Made by a program: the position numbers and the translations under genes
Notes under the pieces: model-generated
The model's database searches: none
What the model saw: only the letters and a program-made list of their open reading frames with translations
Told to the model about the DNA's origin: nothing
Assembly (NCBI GenBank): GCA_023374025.1
Contig: SIJG01000008.1
Span: 984,215-1,048,214, forward strand
Direction of reading: 5' to 3'
DNA from: Heterodera schachtii
Lineage: Eukaryota > Nematoda > Chromadorea > Rhabditida > Heteroderidae
Length of the DNA: 64,000 bases
Part shown: positions 21,843 through 32,803 of the stretch, in pieces
Layout: the number at the start of each line of letters is the position of its first letter
Numbering within the stretch: position 1 is the first letter of the stretch

Positions 21843-24800
21843 TCATTTTCTTGCCGATGGCCCCGCCGCCCCTTCCGCCGCTTTTCCCCCTCCGCCGCTT
21901 CGTCCCTCTCTGATCCGATCCAACGTCAAAATTCTGCCGATCACCATATTCTTGAGCAGTTCAAATTTGGCATCGAATATCATCGCGCTTATTTCCAACA
22001 TTTTCCCTGCAATTTGCCTTTCCCTTTTCAATGTTTTCGTTTGAATGACGTCAAACTTTGCTTCTCTGAGTTCAGAGATTATTCGACGGAAAAGAGACGA
22101 AAAAAGTGCTAAATAGAAAATTTGTTCATCTTTTTTGCATGGATCAGCAGAAATAAATGCGAAATGGTCGTTCATTGTTCGGCTAATTTGGCCCAGAAAG
22201 TCTGCCACTATTTTCACTGTATGAGCACCGAATCGGTCTAAATTTGCGGCGCTTTGTCCATATTCAAATTAATCCCCCCAATTTATGCGCCCACCTCCTC
22301 CGTTTTCGCGAATTTTAATCGAGAAATCACTGCCGAACCATTGCCTTTGCTCTTGATAGGCCAGAAAATCATACAGATCAATGTCTCTGAATTGTCCTTT
22401 CAAGAATGACCAGTTCGACAAGTGGTCGGCCCAATTGTTGAATAAAGTTGCGGGAAAAGCGACCAAAATTGCCAATTTTGCCGATTCAATGGCACTTTCC
22501 AACATGCACAACTTTTCATACCAATTCCGAAATGCCGGCGGTTGCTGCGCAATTACTTTAGTCATTTGTCCGCCAAATGCGTCGCTCAATTTGTCTATTC
22601 GTTGCATCCAATTGTTTACCTCCAAATTGTTGTTTTGCTCATTATAACTCTGTCCGTACATCATCGCTTTTATGCGATTTGACAATTTGTGATAGAGCCG
22701 AGTGAAAGTCAGCAACAGTTTGACCCCTTCGGCCATTTGTCCTCCGTTTTGCCCCATCGTTTGGCTCTCAAAGTCGGCAATTTCCTCCTCAATTTCGGCC
22801 AATATTCGCTGCACATTCTCATCATTGACTTTTCTTCTCATTTTATCAATCACCAGCGAATGCGGAAATGCGCACGAAAAGATTTTGCTGGCCATTGCTT
22901 CGGCGAATGGAAAATTTTGTCCACCCCACAAAATGCCATTCCTGTGAAAGGAAAAAGCATTTGCGAAAATTGGCAAAAAAAAAAGGCAATGAAAGAGGCA
23001 AAAATTGAGAGCAACAAAAACAGAAAGGGCAGCAGATGTTCCGCCCGATCAATGTGCTTCTTTTACATTAGATAAACAAAGAACCCAACTAAAAAATGTT
23101 TTAAAAATTTCGAAAATTTTATTTTTTCGAATTCTTTTTTCATTAATATTTTGCGCATATTTTCTTCACCCAATAAAATACTGAAAATGAAAGAGCAGAT
23201 ATTGTTCTTGCTTGTTTATGGAGCTAATTAATAAAATAGTCTTTGAATCCCACACTGACACCATTTGCTCCAAAGAATGCATTAAGTCGAATTGCAATGG
23301 ATTCAAAAGCGCTGCTATGCTTTCTGTCAATGTTTTCTTGGCCATTTCTTTGACCATTTGAAGCGATGGTTTTGGCTGAATAAGGCAATTTTCCTTAAAT
23401 TTGAAGGCCTTAGAATTGGCCATATCTTTGCCCATTTGTCGAATGCCAAAGCTTACATGGTCAAGCCAATTAGCATCATCGACATCTTCCGCCAGAAGTG
23501 CCAAAATACGCTCTTTCACTTCTGCCATTAGTGACTAGAAACCGAAAATTTCAAACTTGCAGCGTGGAATTCCAACCCGAATTTTTTTGCGGACACCAAT
23601 TCGAGTCATATCTTGGACATGAGTGTCCCATAAAGGTTATCGGTCTCAAGCCTTACCCCGGATATACTAAAACCCGATAATGTTTGATTAGGGCTTTCGC
23701 CTGAGTGCGAGATCGTAAACAAAATCAGCGGGAAAGGATCCCGCGGGATAATCCCAAAAATCCGCAATTTACAAAAATGCGGGATTGTTGCAGACTGTGA
23801 CCCCGCAAAATCCCACACCAGACTATTAGTGACACCGAATTTGTGGACGACGACGCCGAAGGTGCATTTGCCGAGGCCGTAAAAGCGCGGCCAGCGCCCG
23901 CTGCTGGCGTCTGTAATTGTCGCCATTGCGGTCGTTGCTGGGGTTGGAGTTGGCCATGTCCCCATTCTGCTGCAGTCGTGGCATTGGCATTTGACAGTGC
24001 GTTTTCCAACGTACTGCCCGAGGACGACGCAACCGCCGTCATTTGCCGTTGGTGAAGCGAGGAAACTAATGCCTATGGCCAAAATGGAGAAAAATAAAAA
24101 TATTTCTGTTTTCCAATCTCAGTTTTGGTTTTGAAAGATTAATTTGTAGCAAAATCTGCTAGCCGGGGTAATATTTTTCCATTAGTAGCTAAAATTACAA
24201 CAAATCACTGGTGTCATGACAATTCGTACAAAAGGCAACTAGTACAAGTGTTTAGGTTAGGCCTAGGCTTAGGCCTCAGCTTTAGGCTAGGCCTAGTTTA
24301 GGTTAGGCCTCAGCTTTAGGCTAGGCCTAGTTTAGGTTAGGCCTCAGCTTTAGGCTAGGCCTATGCTTGCTTGGGTCTAGGCTTAGGCTTTTTATAAAAT
24401 ATGAGTTGCCTTTTGTACGAGTTGCCATTGACCAAAATCACTTACGTTTAAATGTGCCGCACGGCTAATCTTCTCTAATTTCAGATTCGAAGGCGGAGTT
24501 TGTTGTTGTTGTTGTTGTTTTTGTTGTTGTTGCTGCGGTTGTTGTGTTAGCTGATTACCGTGAAGAAGCGCCGCTTGTTGCCGCAGTTGCGTTGGCTTTT
24601 GCATCAAAGGCAATGGTGCCAAAAAGTGATGCTGATTCTGATAATCAGTTTGGTGGTGAACGGCTGCATTCATTGCTGCCACTGTCTGTTGTTGTTGCCT
24701 TCGTTGAACGCATTGGAGCAGTGCGTTTGCCTTTGTTAATGGCTGTTGTACGGCAACGGACGCAGGAGTTAATTGTGTAGGCGATGATTCACTTCTTCGA

Positions 24801-26352
24801 TGTTCCATCATCTGTTGATGCTGTTGCTGCTGCATTTGCTGTACTAGTCGAGTTTGTTGCGGTTGCATTTGAAAACCGGGCGACATAATATTTCGCTGTT
24901 GTTGGACGGGTAGTTGACGGGGATTTGAATGAAACTGTAGCTGCTGTAATGGTTGTTGTTGTCCAATTTGTGCATTGTTTTGTCCAAATGGGTGTTGCTC
25001 ATTTGCAGCAGACGAATGGACTAATTGTGCCGGCAATGATTCACTTCTGCTGATGGGTTGTTCTACCGTCAGCAGATGATGCCACTGTTGTTCCAGTTGT
25101 TGTTGTTGTTCGTCTGTTAGTTGTTCCTGTTGTTCTGTTTTGGTTTGTGCCAATGTTTTCAATTGCTGCGTCGGAGTTCCCTGCAACTGCTGCTGCTGCA
25201 CAAATTGTTGCTGAAATTGCTGTACTTCTTCATCTTGGTGTCCTCCTTGCTCATGTTGTCCATCTTCTTGAATTTTCTGTTGCTTTTCTTCCTCTTCTGC
25301 TGTTACTGTTCGCTTCGTTACGCTTCCATGCGCGGCGATTGGACGAAACAGCGTTTGCTGCTGATCAGTCTCCGACTGTTGTTCTAAGTCTTGGATGTTC
25401 GCCGATTGAAAATGTGCCATTTGCTGTGCTTGTGCCTGTAGTGCCATCATTTGCTGTACGCCTAGAAAATAGTGCCATTGTTGCCGCCACGCCTCTTCCT
25501 GCGATTGGTTCAATTGTTTTTGTTCTTGTTGCGCCTTCCATTGCTTTAGCTCCGCCACTTCTTGGCCAAGTTCATCGATGCGCCGTGTTTGTTCTCTAAA
25601 TCGGCTTTCAATTTGTGGCCGTTGCCAATTGTTCGCAAGTGCCAGCGGCGAGTTGTTCACGCCTTTTGACGACGACGACGGCTCGGAACCATCGCTTGGG
25701 CCATCGGCCGCGGGTGACAAGTTGCGCGTGCTGTTGTCATCTGCGGGGATTTCCGCTTCCGAAACGGTGCCCGTCGGCGTCGGTTGAACATCCCATTGGC
25801 TTTTGTTTGGCTTCTTTCGTGCCGAGCGTTGCCTTTTGCTCGGCTGTCAGCGACTGGTGCCGACTCGGCTCGGCTTCTTCCCCGTCAATCCCCGCGGGTT
25901 CACTCATTTGATCGACGGCTACAGCAGCGGCTTCTTCTTCATTTAGCCGTCTTTGTTCGGTAATGGCATTCCGTGCCTTACTTTTATCCATCGGTCGCTG
26001 CTTAGAAGCGATGCCGGTCAGTTTTCTTTTGCTTTTTCGGCGCTTTTTCCACCGCATTTGCCTCTCCTCGTCGGTCAGACTTTTCGGCGTCGGCACCGTC
26101 CAATTCGTCGTTTTTGCCAGTTTTTGCGCTTTTTGCTTTTTCGCGCTTTTGATACGTTTTGAACGCTGACGCATCGCTTGGCATAAAATTGCGGTCATTG
26201 CCATTGTTCTCATTCTCATTACCATCATCATCATTATTAATATTAATATTCTTTGTTTTTTGTTCCTCTATTTGCATTGCCAAGGAAATGACAAAAAGTG
26301 AAGAGAAAAGGAAAAGGAGCAGAAAAACATGAAGAATTGTTTTTGAATTCAT
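21843..26352 (-). CDS. P1: secreted Gln-rich protein with A-B-C helical tail (family member 1)
   Basis: Exons: 26352-26223, 26176 to about 25930, about 25844-24446, 24072-23836, 23534-23260, 22941-22295 and 22237-21843. It starts with a clear signal peptide (hydrophobic TILHVFLLLFLFSSLF, then SLA). Exon 2, after a 46-nt intron, is highly basic (RWKKRRKSKRK, nuclear-localisation-like). Exon 3 encodes over 400 residues rich in Gln and His with several poly-Q runs. The tail holds module A (TESIAALL, RLYHKLSNRIK), module B (WYEKLCMLESAIESAKLAIL) and module C (LFRRIISELREAKFDVI). A and B are fused in one exon, unlike P2-P4. The B/C intron keeps phase 1. Phases agree at most joins; exon 2 to 3 is ambiguous. 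Possibly a secreted effector aimed at a host nucleus (inference). The 23.5 kb exon also has an ATG, so a shorter tail-only gene is possible. Confidence 0.7.
24215..24429. mobile_element. Inverted-repeat element carrying telomere-like repeats
   Basis: The ends GACAATTCGTACAAAAGGCAA and the inverse of GGCAACTCGTACAAAAGGCA flank the TTAGGC-rich block. The ends match those of the small element at 101-182. It starts upstream of, and overlaps, the donor region of the P1 Gln-rich exon; most of it is intron. Confidence 0.55.
24252..24389. repeat. Interstitial TTAGGC/TAGGCC-rich tandem repeat
   Basis: About three copies of a ~43-nt unit are built from TTAGG, TTAGGCC and CTAGGCC words. TTAGGC is the nematode telomere repeat (established). 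Here it is internal and degenerate. Confidence 0.75.
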
Positions 26353-27733
26353 TTATCTATTTTTTAAATATAAAATTAATTAAATTATAAAATTTTGATG
26401 ATTTTCAAATAATAATACCATTTCCTAAATTTGTATGTTAATTTTTTTTCTTAATTTGAATATTTTCGTGAGAAGCTTAATGATATAAATTTAATCAATT
26501 AAGCCGCATATGTATTCAATAATTGTAATGCTGTAAAAATATATGCAACAAAAATCGGATAAAAATTTTTTAATGTAAAGGAAATTAATAAAAAATTTTA
26601 AAGAAAATTATGTCAATTTAATTAAATTTTTGAAAGATTTTCGGGGAATGGTGGCGAGCAGGGACATGTCGGGTTTTTAACAAAATTTATATAAAAACGA
26701 CTTTGAAAATTAGGACCCCCTAAACTACGCTTAGGCAATTCGCAATTGCCCCGCCCCCTCAGGGACTGAAACGGCTAAAATGTATTTGCTTTTGGGATAA
26801 TTTGTTGAGAATTGATTAAAAAAACATACAAATAAAAAACGATTAAAATTAGCATTTTCCAACAAATTCAATTCCTTTTCAATTCGCCCATCAACAGAAC
26901 GGAAAGCGATCGTTTTCTCCAAGGGACTGTAAAGAAAAACGAAAAAGCGATTTGATTTCTGATTGTGAGCTTTTAAACGGATGCCAAACATTGAGTGCGT
27001 CCCACGCATTGTCCGGACAAAACGTCTTTTGGCGCGACGGCAGACAAAGACTCGCCCATCCGCCCGCGTCTTTGCTTAAATCTTACAAATTAGGAAATAT
27101 TTCGTTTCAAAAATCTCGCGGACTAAAAGCCCACCAACCCCCTCCCCGACTTCAGCAGGGACTTTCAGCTTTTTATCATATGGGCCCAAAAATGTTGGAA
27201 TGGGCCCATGGGAAGCGGCGGCAACTCTTTGGCTTTCTCTTCCGAAGAATCCGTCCGGCGGATGAGTCATCCCAAAATTAAAAATTATTGTGTTTTATGT
27301 AAAATTTTTGAGACCTCACGAAATCTTTGTAATTTGTAGGTTAAAATGAAGAACACTAAAATAAAGCAACGACAATTTTCAAGTGGTTGAACTTTTCTTC
27401 GAGGGGTCAGAAATTTAGACACCAAAAGAATTTATTAGAGAATTAATTGTACTTTTGGATGCTCGAGAAATATCTGTACCGAATCGAGAAATTCTGATTT
27501 TTGACTTTTGGTGCGGTATAAGAAAAGAAGTCATTTTAAGCATTATCTGATCCATGTATTATCATCCAAATTGTATGTTTTTTTGTCCCACAATATTTTC
27601 CATTTTTCCTGAAGCCATTTCTTCTGGGTAATGATTCTTCAAATAAACTCTAAACAGAGACAAATAGCAAAAGGGGTAAAATTTAAGAAATAAATTGCAC
27701 TTTTAAATCTAAACTTCCCAAATAAATAAAATT
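26353..27733. other. Intergenic, no firm gene
   Basis: This is the 5' region of P1. Weak open frames occur at 26731-27009 and 27076-27270 (minus) and at 26952-27281 (plus), but they overlap one another and none has a recognisable motif. Confidence 0.35.
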
Positions 27734-27925
27734 TTAATTAATTATTCCTAACATTCCGGTGCATTTTCTGTAGTCGCGGATCTGTAAATATTTGGGGGGC
27801 AATGCGCGGACTATGCGAATTGTGCCGTTTTTGTCCCCGCCGTCGCCCGTCGTTGGCAATGCGTTCAGTCGAAGCAGCAGAAAAACGAAGCAAAAAATGG
27901 AAAAATAGGACATTTTGTAAAACAT
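27734..27925 (-). CDS. Small secreted peptide (63 aa)
   Basis: ATG 27925 begins a strong signal peptide (hydrophobic MSYFSIFCFVFLLLRL, then NALP). The mature part of about 40 residues is mostly polar, includes RIVRALPPKYLQ and one Cys (RKCTG), and ends at 27734. There could be further exons downstream. It lies among other secreted-protein genes. The family is not recognised. Confidence 0.5.
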   Translation of the reverse strand: MFYKMSYFSIFCFVFLLLRLNALPTTGDGGDKNGTIRIVRALPPKYLQIRDYRKCTGMLGIIN

Positions 27926-28289
27926 GGGCTCAAATTGTGGCCAAACTATTCTCTGCTGACCAAATTTTGGCTATAAAATAAATATTGGTTTTGTCAAAAA
28001 AACGCATTTTGCCGTTCATTTGATTTTGAAAAAATGAACGACGACGGGGCAAGAAAAAACGGGGCCCATTCCCCCCCCCCCCCCCCGTTCCCATCTCCTC
28101 ATCAATTATTCTTTTTTTAATTGGCAATTAAAATGAAAATACCACAGATACAGCAATGATTCTCCTTCATTTTTGGAAATCAAATCTTTTATTTCCAAAA
28201 ATAGTCAAAATTAAATAAGGCTGTGATTTTGTTTTTGTTTTCGTCAATACTTTCCCAAAATTACTCATCAATTATACTTTTGACCGCTT
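27926..28289. other. Short intergenic spacer
   Basis: A run of C at 28070-28086. No gene was seen. Confidence 0.35.
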
Positions 28290-28307
28290 CTCCAAATCAG
28301 TGATGCC

Positions 28308-28432
28308 AACCCGAACCCGAAACCCGAGACCCGAAACCCGAAACCCGAGGTTTTTCTCGACCCGAAACCCGAAACCCGAACCCGAAATTTTTCGAGTGCC
28401 CGACCCGAAACCCGAAATTTTTCTCAACCCGC
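28308..28432 (+). repeat. CCCGAAA heptamer array, left
   Basis: Irregular tandem copies of CCCGAAA, CCCGA and ACCCGAG, interrupted by TTTTTCTCGA and TTTTTCGAGTG. The same block recurs at 29141-29279 in the same orientation, inside the hAT-like element. Confidence 0.75.
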
Positions 28433-28565
28433 GGCATAGGCAAAAAAAAAAATGCACCGGTAAGAATGGGGATCTGGGTGAGAAAAGAGAAGGAAATTGT
28501 TGGAGAAGGAGATTTTTGAGAAAAAATAATTCATTTATTTCATTTACGGCATGTGTGCAAATTCA

Positions 28566-28634
28566 AATGTGGTGTAATGGCTATACCTTTTCCCTTCTTT
28601 ATTTTTCGCTCGGGTTCAATTCCCCACTGGTATA
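28566..28634 (+). tRNA. Degenerate tRNA-like sequence inside the hAT-like element
   Basis: A D-arm-like GGTGTAATGGCTATACC is followed at tRNA spacing by a B box GGGTTCAATTCCCC and a short 3' stem. The anticodon arm is not convincing, so this is probably a tRNA-derived remnant. Confidence 0.35.
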
Positions 28635-29140
28635 GAATATTTTTTACATTTTCTTTACATTATTTCAATTGAAATTAAATTAATAAAAAATATTTAAACT
28701 TAAAAATTATTATTTTTTATTTTTTTAAACAGCCTAAAACCGCAAATTTAACCAAAACTTTGATCTTTTTTTGACACATTCTGTAAACAAATCGTATTAT
28801 AAACTACAAAATTTTTCCCGGCGGCGCCTATCGGCACCGCCGGCCCCCCGGTTCCCCAAAAGTTTTTTGGAAAAACGCCGTAAAAAACGTTTTTAAAGGC
28901 AAAAATTTGTCAACTTAAAGCTCAAAAATTTGGCAATTTTTTGGTGAAAATCTGTTACCAAATTTAACTCAAATTTTCAAATTTTTTCCTGGCGGCGCCT
29001 ATCGGCACCGCCAGTCTTCTTGTTCGAGAAATTTACATTGAAAAAGCGTGACGCAGAAAATTTTTAATGATTTTTCATTCGATAAAAAAATTCTTATCGA
29101 TTTTGAACATATTATAAAAATTTTTCAATTGACCCAAAAC

Positions 29141-29279
29141 CCGACATTTTTCTCGACCCGAAACCCGATACCCGAAACCCGAAACCCGAAGTTTTTCTCA
29201 ACCCGAAACCCGAAACCCGAACTCGAAATTTTTCGAGTGCCCGACCCGAAACCCGAACCCGAAATTTTTCTCAACCCGC
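29141..29279 (+). repeat. CCCGAAA heptamer array, right
   Basis: A direct-orientation copy of the array at 28308-28432, ending next to the right terminal repeat of the hAT-like element. Confidence 0.75.
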
Positions 29280-29902
29280 GGCATCACTGCTCCAAATGTT
29301 AAATTTTAAAATGGTGATCATTTTACCAATTTACCGTATTTGAGGAAATTGCGCATCAATTTTTTTCAAATTATTTAATTTATAAATTTTTCATTATAAA
29401 ATATGTATTATAAAAAACAAAATCTTAGAGAGTTGATTTGTGAGTGATCTCACATCTTTGCCATTCAAACACAACAAAAAAGTGGGACACAAATAAAACA
29501 TTGGAAATCCCATCAATCATCCACCGATTTGAGCAGTGCACACCGAATTTGAGTGAAGGTCATCAAATTAATAATAAAACGAATTAAAAAATAAATAATT
29601 TTTGAACTTTAATTAGAGTATTCGATTGAATGGCAACCCTAAAATCAATTTGCAGAAATTTCTGAAGATGGAGCAAAAAAAAGGGAAAAACAAAAAATTA
29701 AAAACAAAAATTAATGGACCAAATTTATTATGTACACTATATTTTGACTGAAGACCAAAACGCAGAACAGTTCCAAACTATTCAAAAATTGATAAATTTT
29801 TTACGATTTTCTCAAGGTCGTCCCATGCGGTGGCGACGGCGACGGCCAACCGCAAAATATCGGTGAACAGCCGCGAGTGGCACAAGCGGACATCGCAATG
29901 CC

Positions 29903-29911
29903 TATAAAAGG
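29903..29911 (+). promoter_or_regulatory. TATA box of the Cys-rich secreted gene
   Basis: TATAAAAGG sits 212 bp upstream of the ATG at 30115. The flanking DNA is much more GC-rich than the surroundings (29815-30000). That suggests a strong, focused promoter with a roughly 180-nt 5' leader. Confidence 0.6.
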
Positions 29912-30114
29912 GGGGCTGCGATCAACGGGAGCAAATCATTGCGCCGGAGGGCGAGTCGAAAATGCGGCAAAGATCAAACGGAAGGACAGCGAAGCAATTA
30001 GTCAATTAACTTGAAGAACTTCATCATCATTATCATCATCATTAATGACCCTCCCCCCCCCCCCTCCCTAATGTTCAGGATTTAATTGAATTTTTCATCA
30101 CATAAAGAAGCATC

Positions 30115-31075
30115 ATGCGCTGCTTATTCGCCCTGGTGCCGCTTTCCTGTGCTGTTTTGCTTCCATTTTTCGCCGATGCGGTGCCACCCCCCGCCGCGGT
30201 GCGATCTGCGCGGCCGGCCGCGCGACAAGCGGTGGCAGCGCAACGGCAACCGCCCGCGGGGATGGAAAGGCAGTGCAAATGCGCGGAGATTAAGCCTTGC
30301 AAAGGACCGCTATCAGAAGACGATGGAGCCATGCTTGGACACGTGCCAAGTGCGCATTTTGCAACAAAAAAAATCGGCGGCGGAATTTGGTGCTTTTCAG
30401 TCTCACATCACTTCGCTCGGTGGCAACTTCCGCCAGGTGAAGGCGTGCTTCACCCCAAAAGAGAGTCTGCTCAATTCGGCGATGCGATGCACCGAAAGAC
30501 AGCATGACAACGCGTAATTGGCCATTAGCACCTTTGGCTTTTTAATCGCTTGGCCAAATTGGCATTCCCTTTCAGCTGCTCCCACTCTTCAGCTGCTCAA
30601 TTTGTGCCAAAGCGATACGGCCAAACATTGGAAAACGAAGCGATGGTGGAAATCGATCGGATGATCGGTCGAATGGGGCTGGACAAGAGCGGGTCCATGA
30701 AGAAGCTGGTCAGTGTGAGCAAGAAACTGTTCGGTTGTCTGAAGCAATGCATGGCGAAGAGGGCGGGCAACTGCGAAAAGCAGCTGAAGTGAGGCCGAAA
30801 ACAGAAATTTGAATTAAATTTTAAACTTGGCATTTCCCCACAAATAAAGGTGTGGCCTTCTGTTGCCCTCGGATAGTGCCATGGTACAAAAGACCAAAAG
30901 CTGTGCCCTGAACAACGGGTTCAACACCGCAACCGCACAACAGACGTGCCATTGTGTGGCCAATGCCGGTGTAAAGTAAGCAAAGAATTTTGATTTAAAA
31001 TTAAATTTAAATTAATTTATATTTTCAAAATTTAGGGACTTGAAGTCGGTCTGTAACAAAGTCGTCATTTCATAA
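30115..31075 (+). CDS. Secreted cysteine-rich protein
   Basis: Exons: 30115-30180, 30305-30513, 30576-30788, 30850-30975 and 31036-31075. The last four join in frame with matching phase-2 introns. Exon 1 is a signal peptide (LFALVPLSCAVLLPFFADA). The mature protein has about 14 Cys, with pairs such as PCLDTC, GCLKQC and TCHC spread over roughly 195 residues, like extracellular nematode Cys-rich domains (a CPG4-type fold is possible but unproven). The exon 1 donor is ambiguous: GT sites after 30180, about 30198 and about 30228 are all phase 0, so a short Pro/Ala/Arg spacer may be added. A TATA box lies upstream. Likely exported; role unknown. Confidence 0.75.
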
Positions 31076-31677
31076 ATGGACAAATGGACGAATATATTCG
31101 ATAAAATTCATATTTTGATCAAAGAATTTAACTCTGGAATTTTGATAAGCGAAATCAATTATTTTTCAAATGAGGAAATTTGCAAATTGACGATAAAACT
31201 TTTGCATTTACATTAGAGAAATCAAATTAAATAATAAATTTCAAAAATTTAAATTTTGAATGGCATTTCAAATAACACAAAGCATCGTTTGCATTGTCAC
31301 TTTTGATTGGCAATTAAATTGTTGGCAATAAAAATTTAAAATGTTTCTTCAAACAATTTGCTTAGATTTATGCCCCATTTGCTCCTCAACCATTCCATTT
31401 TATTCTTTAAAAAGTGTTTGAAAATAACCGAAATGTTTAAATATTTTCGACATTTATTTTTTATTTTATTTATTTAATCACAAATAAAAAATATAATGAA
31501 CAAAAATAACGTTTTAAAAAATGAATAAAATTATGTCAAAGTCAAACTAAAGTCAACTCTGTGAAATGTCAAATCACTTATGAAAATTAATGTTTATTTG
31601 ATTTTTCCGGTCTTATAATTAACGCAAAGAATTTTTAATGATCAGAGTGGTCATTCTAAAAATCCCAAAAATAGTAA
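31076..31677. other. 5' flank repeated upstream of the second duplicate gene
   Basis: AT-rich. The part from about 31240 to 31660 aligns, with many changes, to 36000-36430 (shared GCATTTCAAA/ACAAA, GTCAACTCTGT and TATAATTAACGCAA blocks). It therefore belongs to the duplicated segment that carries the secreted genes. Confidence 0.55.
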
Positions 31678-32128
31678 ATAGGCACGGTGCTATGTCATTA
31701 CTTAAAAACCATCATACTGGGCGTTACTTAAAAAACCATCATAATGAAAATTTTTGCTTATAACTTTGCTCTAAAAAGACCAAATTTTTAATCCTTGCTA
31801 TCATTCGATAGATCTAAATGTTCTTTATGAGCCTGTAAAATTTCAAAAAATTTTATTAAGTTTAAAAAAAGTTATGGCCAAAAATGTTCGAAAATCAAGG
31901 TTTTTTGAGTTCCTCGAGCTATAACTTTTTTGAAACTTAACGAAATTTTTGAAATTTTGCAGACTGATAGAGAACACTTAGGGCTATCAAATGATATCAA
32001 GAATTAAAAATTTGGTTGCTTTTGAGCAAAGTGATAAATAATTTTTCGACAAAACTTTTCATAATGATGGTTTTTTAAGTAACGCCCATTATGATGGTTT
32101 TTAAGTAACGACCCAGCACCATAGGCAC
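31678..32128. mobile_element. Foldback MITE with 8-bp target duplication (ATAGGCAC)
   Basis: A 435-bp element (31686-32120) has inverted ends GGTGCT..GTC.TTACTTAAAAACC and arms of about 75 nt, each holding two copies of ACTTAAAAA(A)CCATCAT. ATAGGCAC flanks it on both sides. It is absent from the paralogous segment at 36.4 kb, so it inserted after that duplication. Confidence 0.85.
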
Positions 32129-32803
32129 TAAAAGCCTCAAATTTATGGGTGTAAAATGACAAAATTTATTCAAAAAATAACGGATTATACCAAATCAGTA
32201 TTGAGATAAATAATTTTAAAGCAAAAATTCCTAAAATAAATGAGATGAATTTTTAAGAAATTTTTTCATTTGATAGGATTGTATTTTTTATATTGCCTTT
32301 TTATCAATAAATTTTCGGCGAAACGTCAAAATAGTTTTTTTTTCGAAATTTTTAGGTTTTTAGGCTCTAAAAATAAGTTCTTAAAAATGAGCACTAATAA
32401 CACGAAAAGTAGCCTTAACAACCACCAAAGAAACTTGTTTTTCATGCGTTTCAGGCCACTATGAGCTCAGGAAAAAAATAGGCAAAAACCAAAAAATCGT
32501 ATCCCTAATGATCAGTGAGTGATTTGCTAACGGCGGTTTTTTAGCTATACAATTATTTCTTTTTATTTCTCTATTCATTGCTTTTCCATAATGTATAGCT
32601 TCTCCTTTGATGTGAGGGGCCCTCTTTCTGCGGTTGGCACCACGTCAAGGGAAAGGGCATTTTGACGTGGCTTTTCCCTCAAAAATTTTCTTATAAAAGG
32701 CCAAAATCGATATAACCAAACACTTATTCTCGAATGTTAGGTATTTTCATTATTTGTAAAATATAATTTATAATTCTTTAATTTCATTTTAAAAATTCAG
32801 CGG
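32129..32803. other. 5' region of duplicate gene 1
   Basis: AT-rich, with a short TTGACGTGG/CCACGTCAA inverted pair near 32640-32670. No gene was seen. Confidence 0.4.

Larger units (their letters stand above)
28290..29297. mobile_element. Non-autonomous hAT-like transposon, 8-bp target duplication CTCCAAAT
   Basis: The element (28298-29289, 992 bp) starts CAGTGATGCC and ends GGCATCACTG, a perfect 10-bp inverted repeat. CTCCAAAT flanks it at 28290-28297 and 29290-29297. An 8-bp duplication and CAGTG-type ends are hallmarks of the hAT superfamily (established). No transposase frame is present. Subterminal regions carry CCCGAAA arrays in direct orientation. Two copies of a palindromic GGCGCCTATCGGCACCGCC-type motif lie inside, near 28822 and 28992. 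Confidence 0.85.

Noticed and set aside
23606..23820. Possible gene fragment near 23.6-23.8 kb
   Set aside because: Better explained as P1 intron with repeat-like sequence; frames are short and without motif.
25121..25599. Plus-strand Leu-rich frames opposite the Gln-rich exon
   Set aside because: CAG/CAA repeats read backwards give Leu; the Gln frame has the splice sites and gene context.
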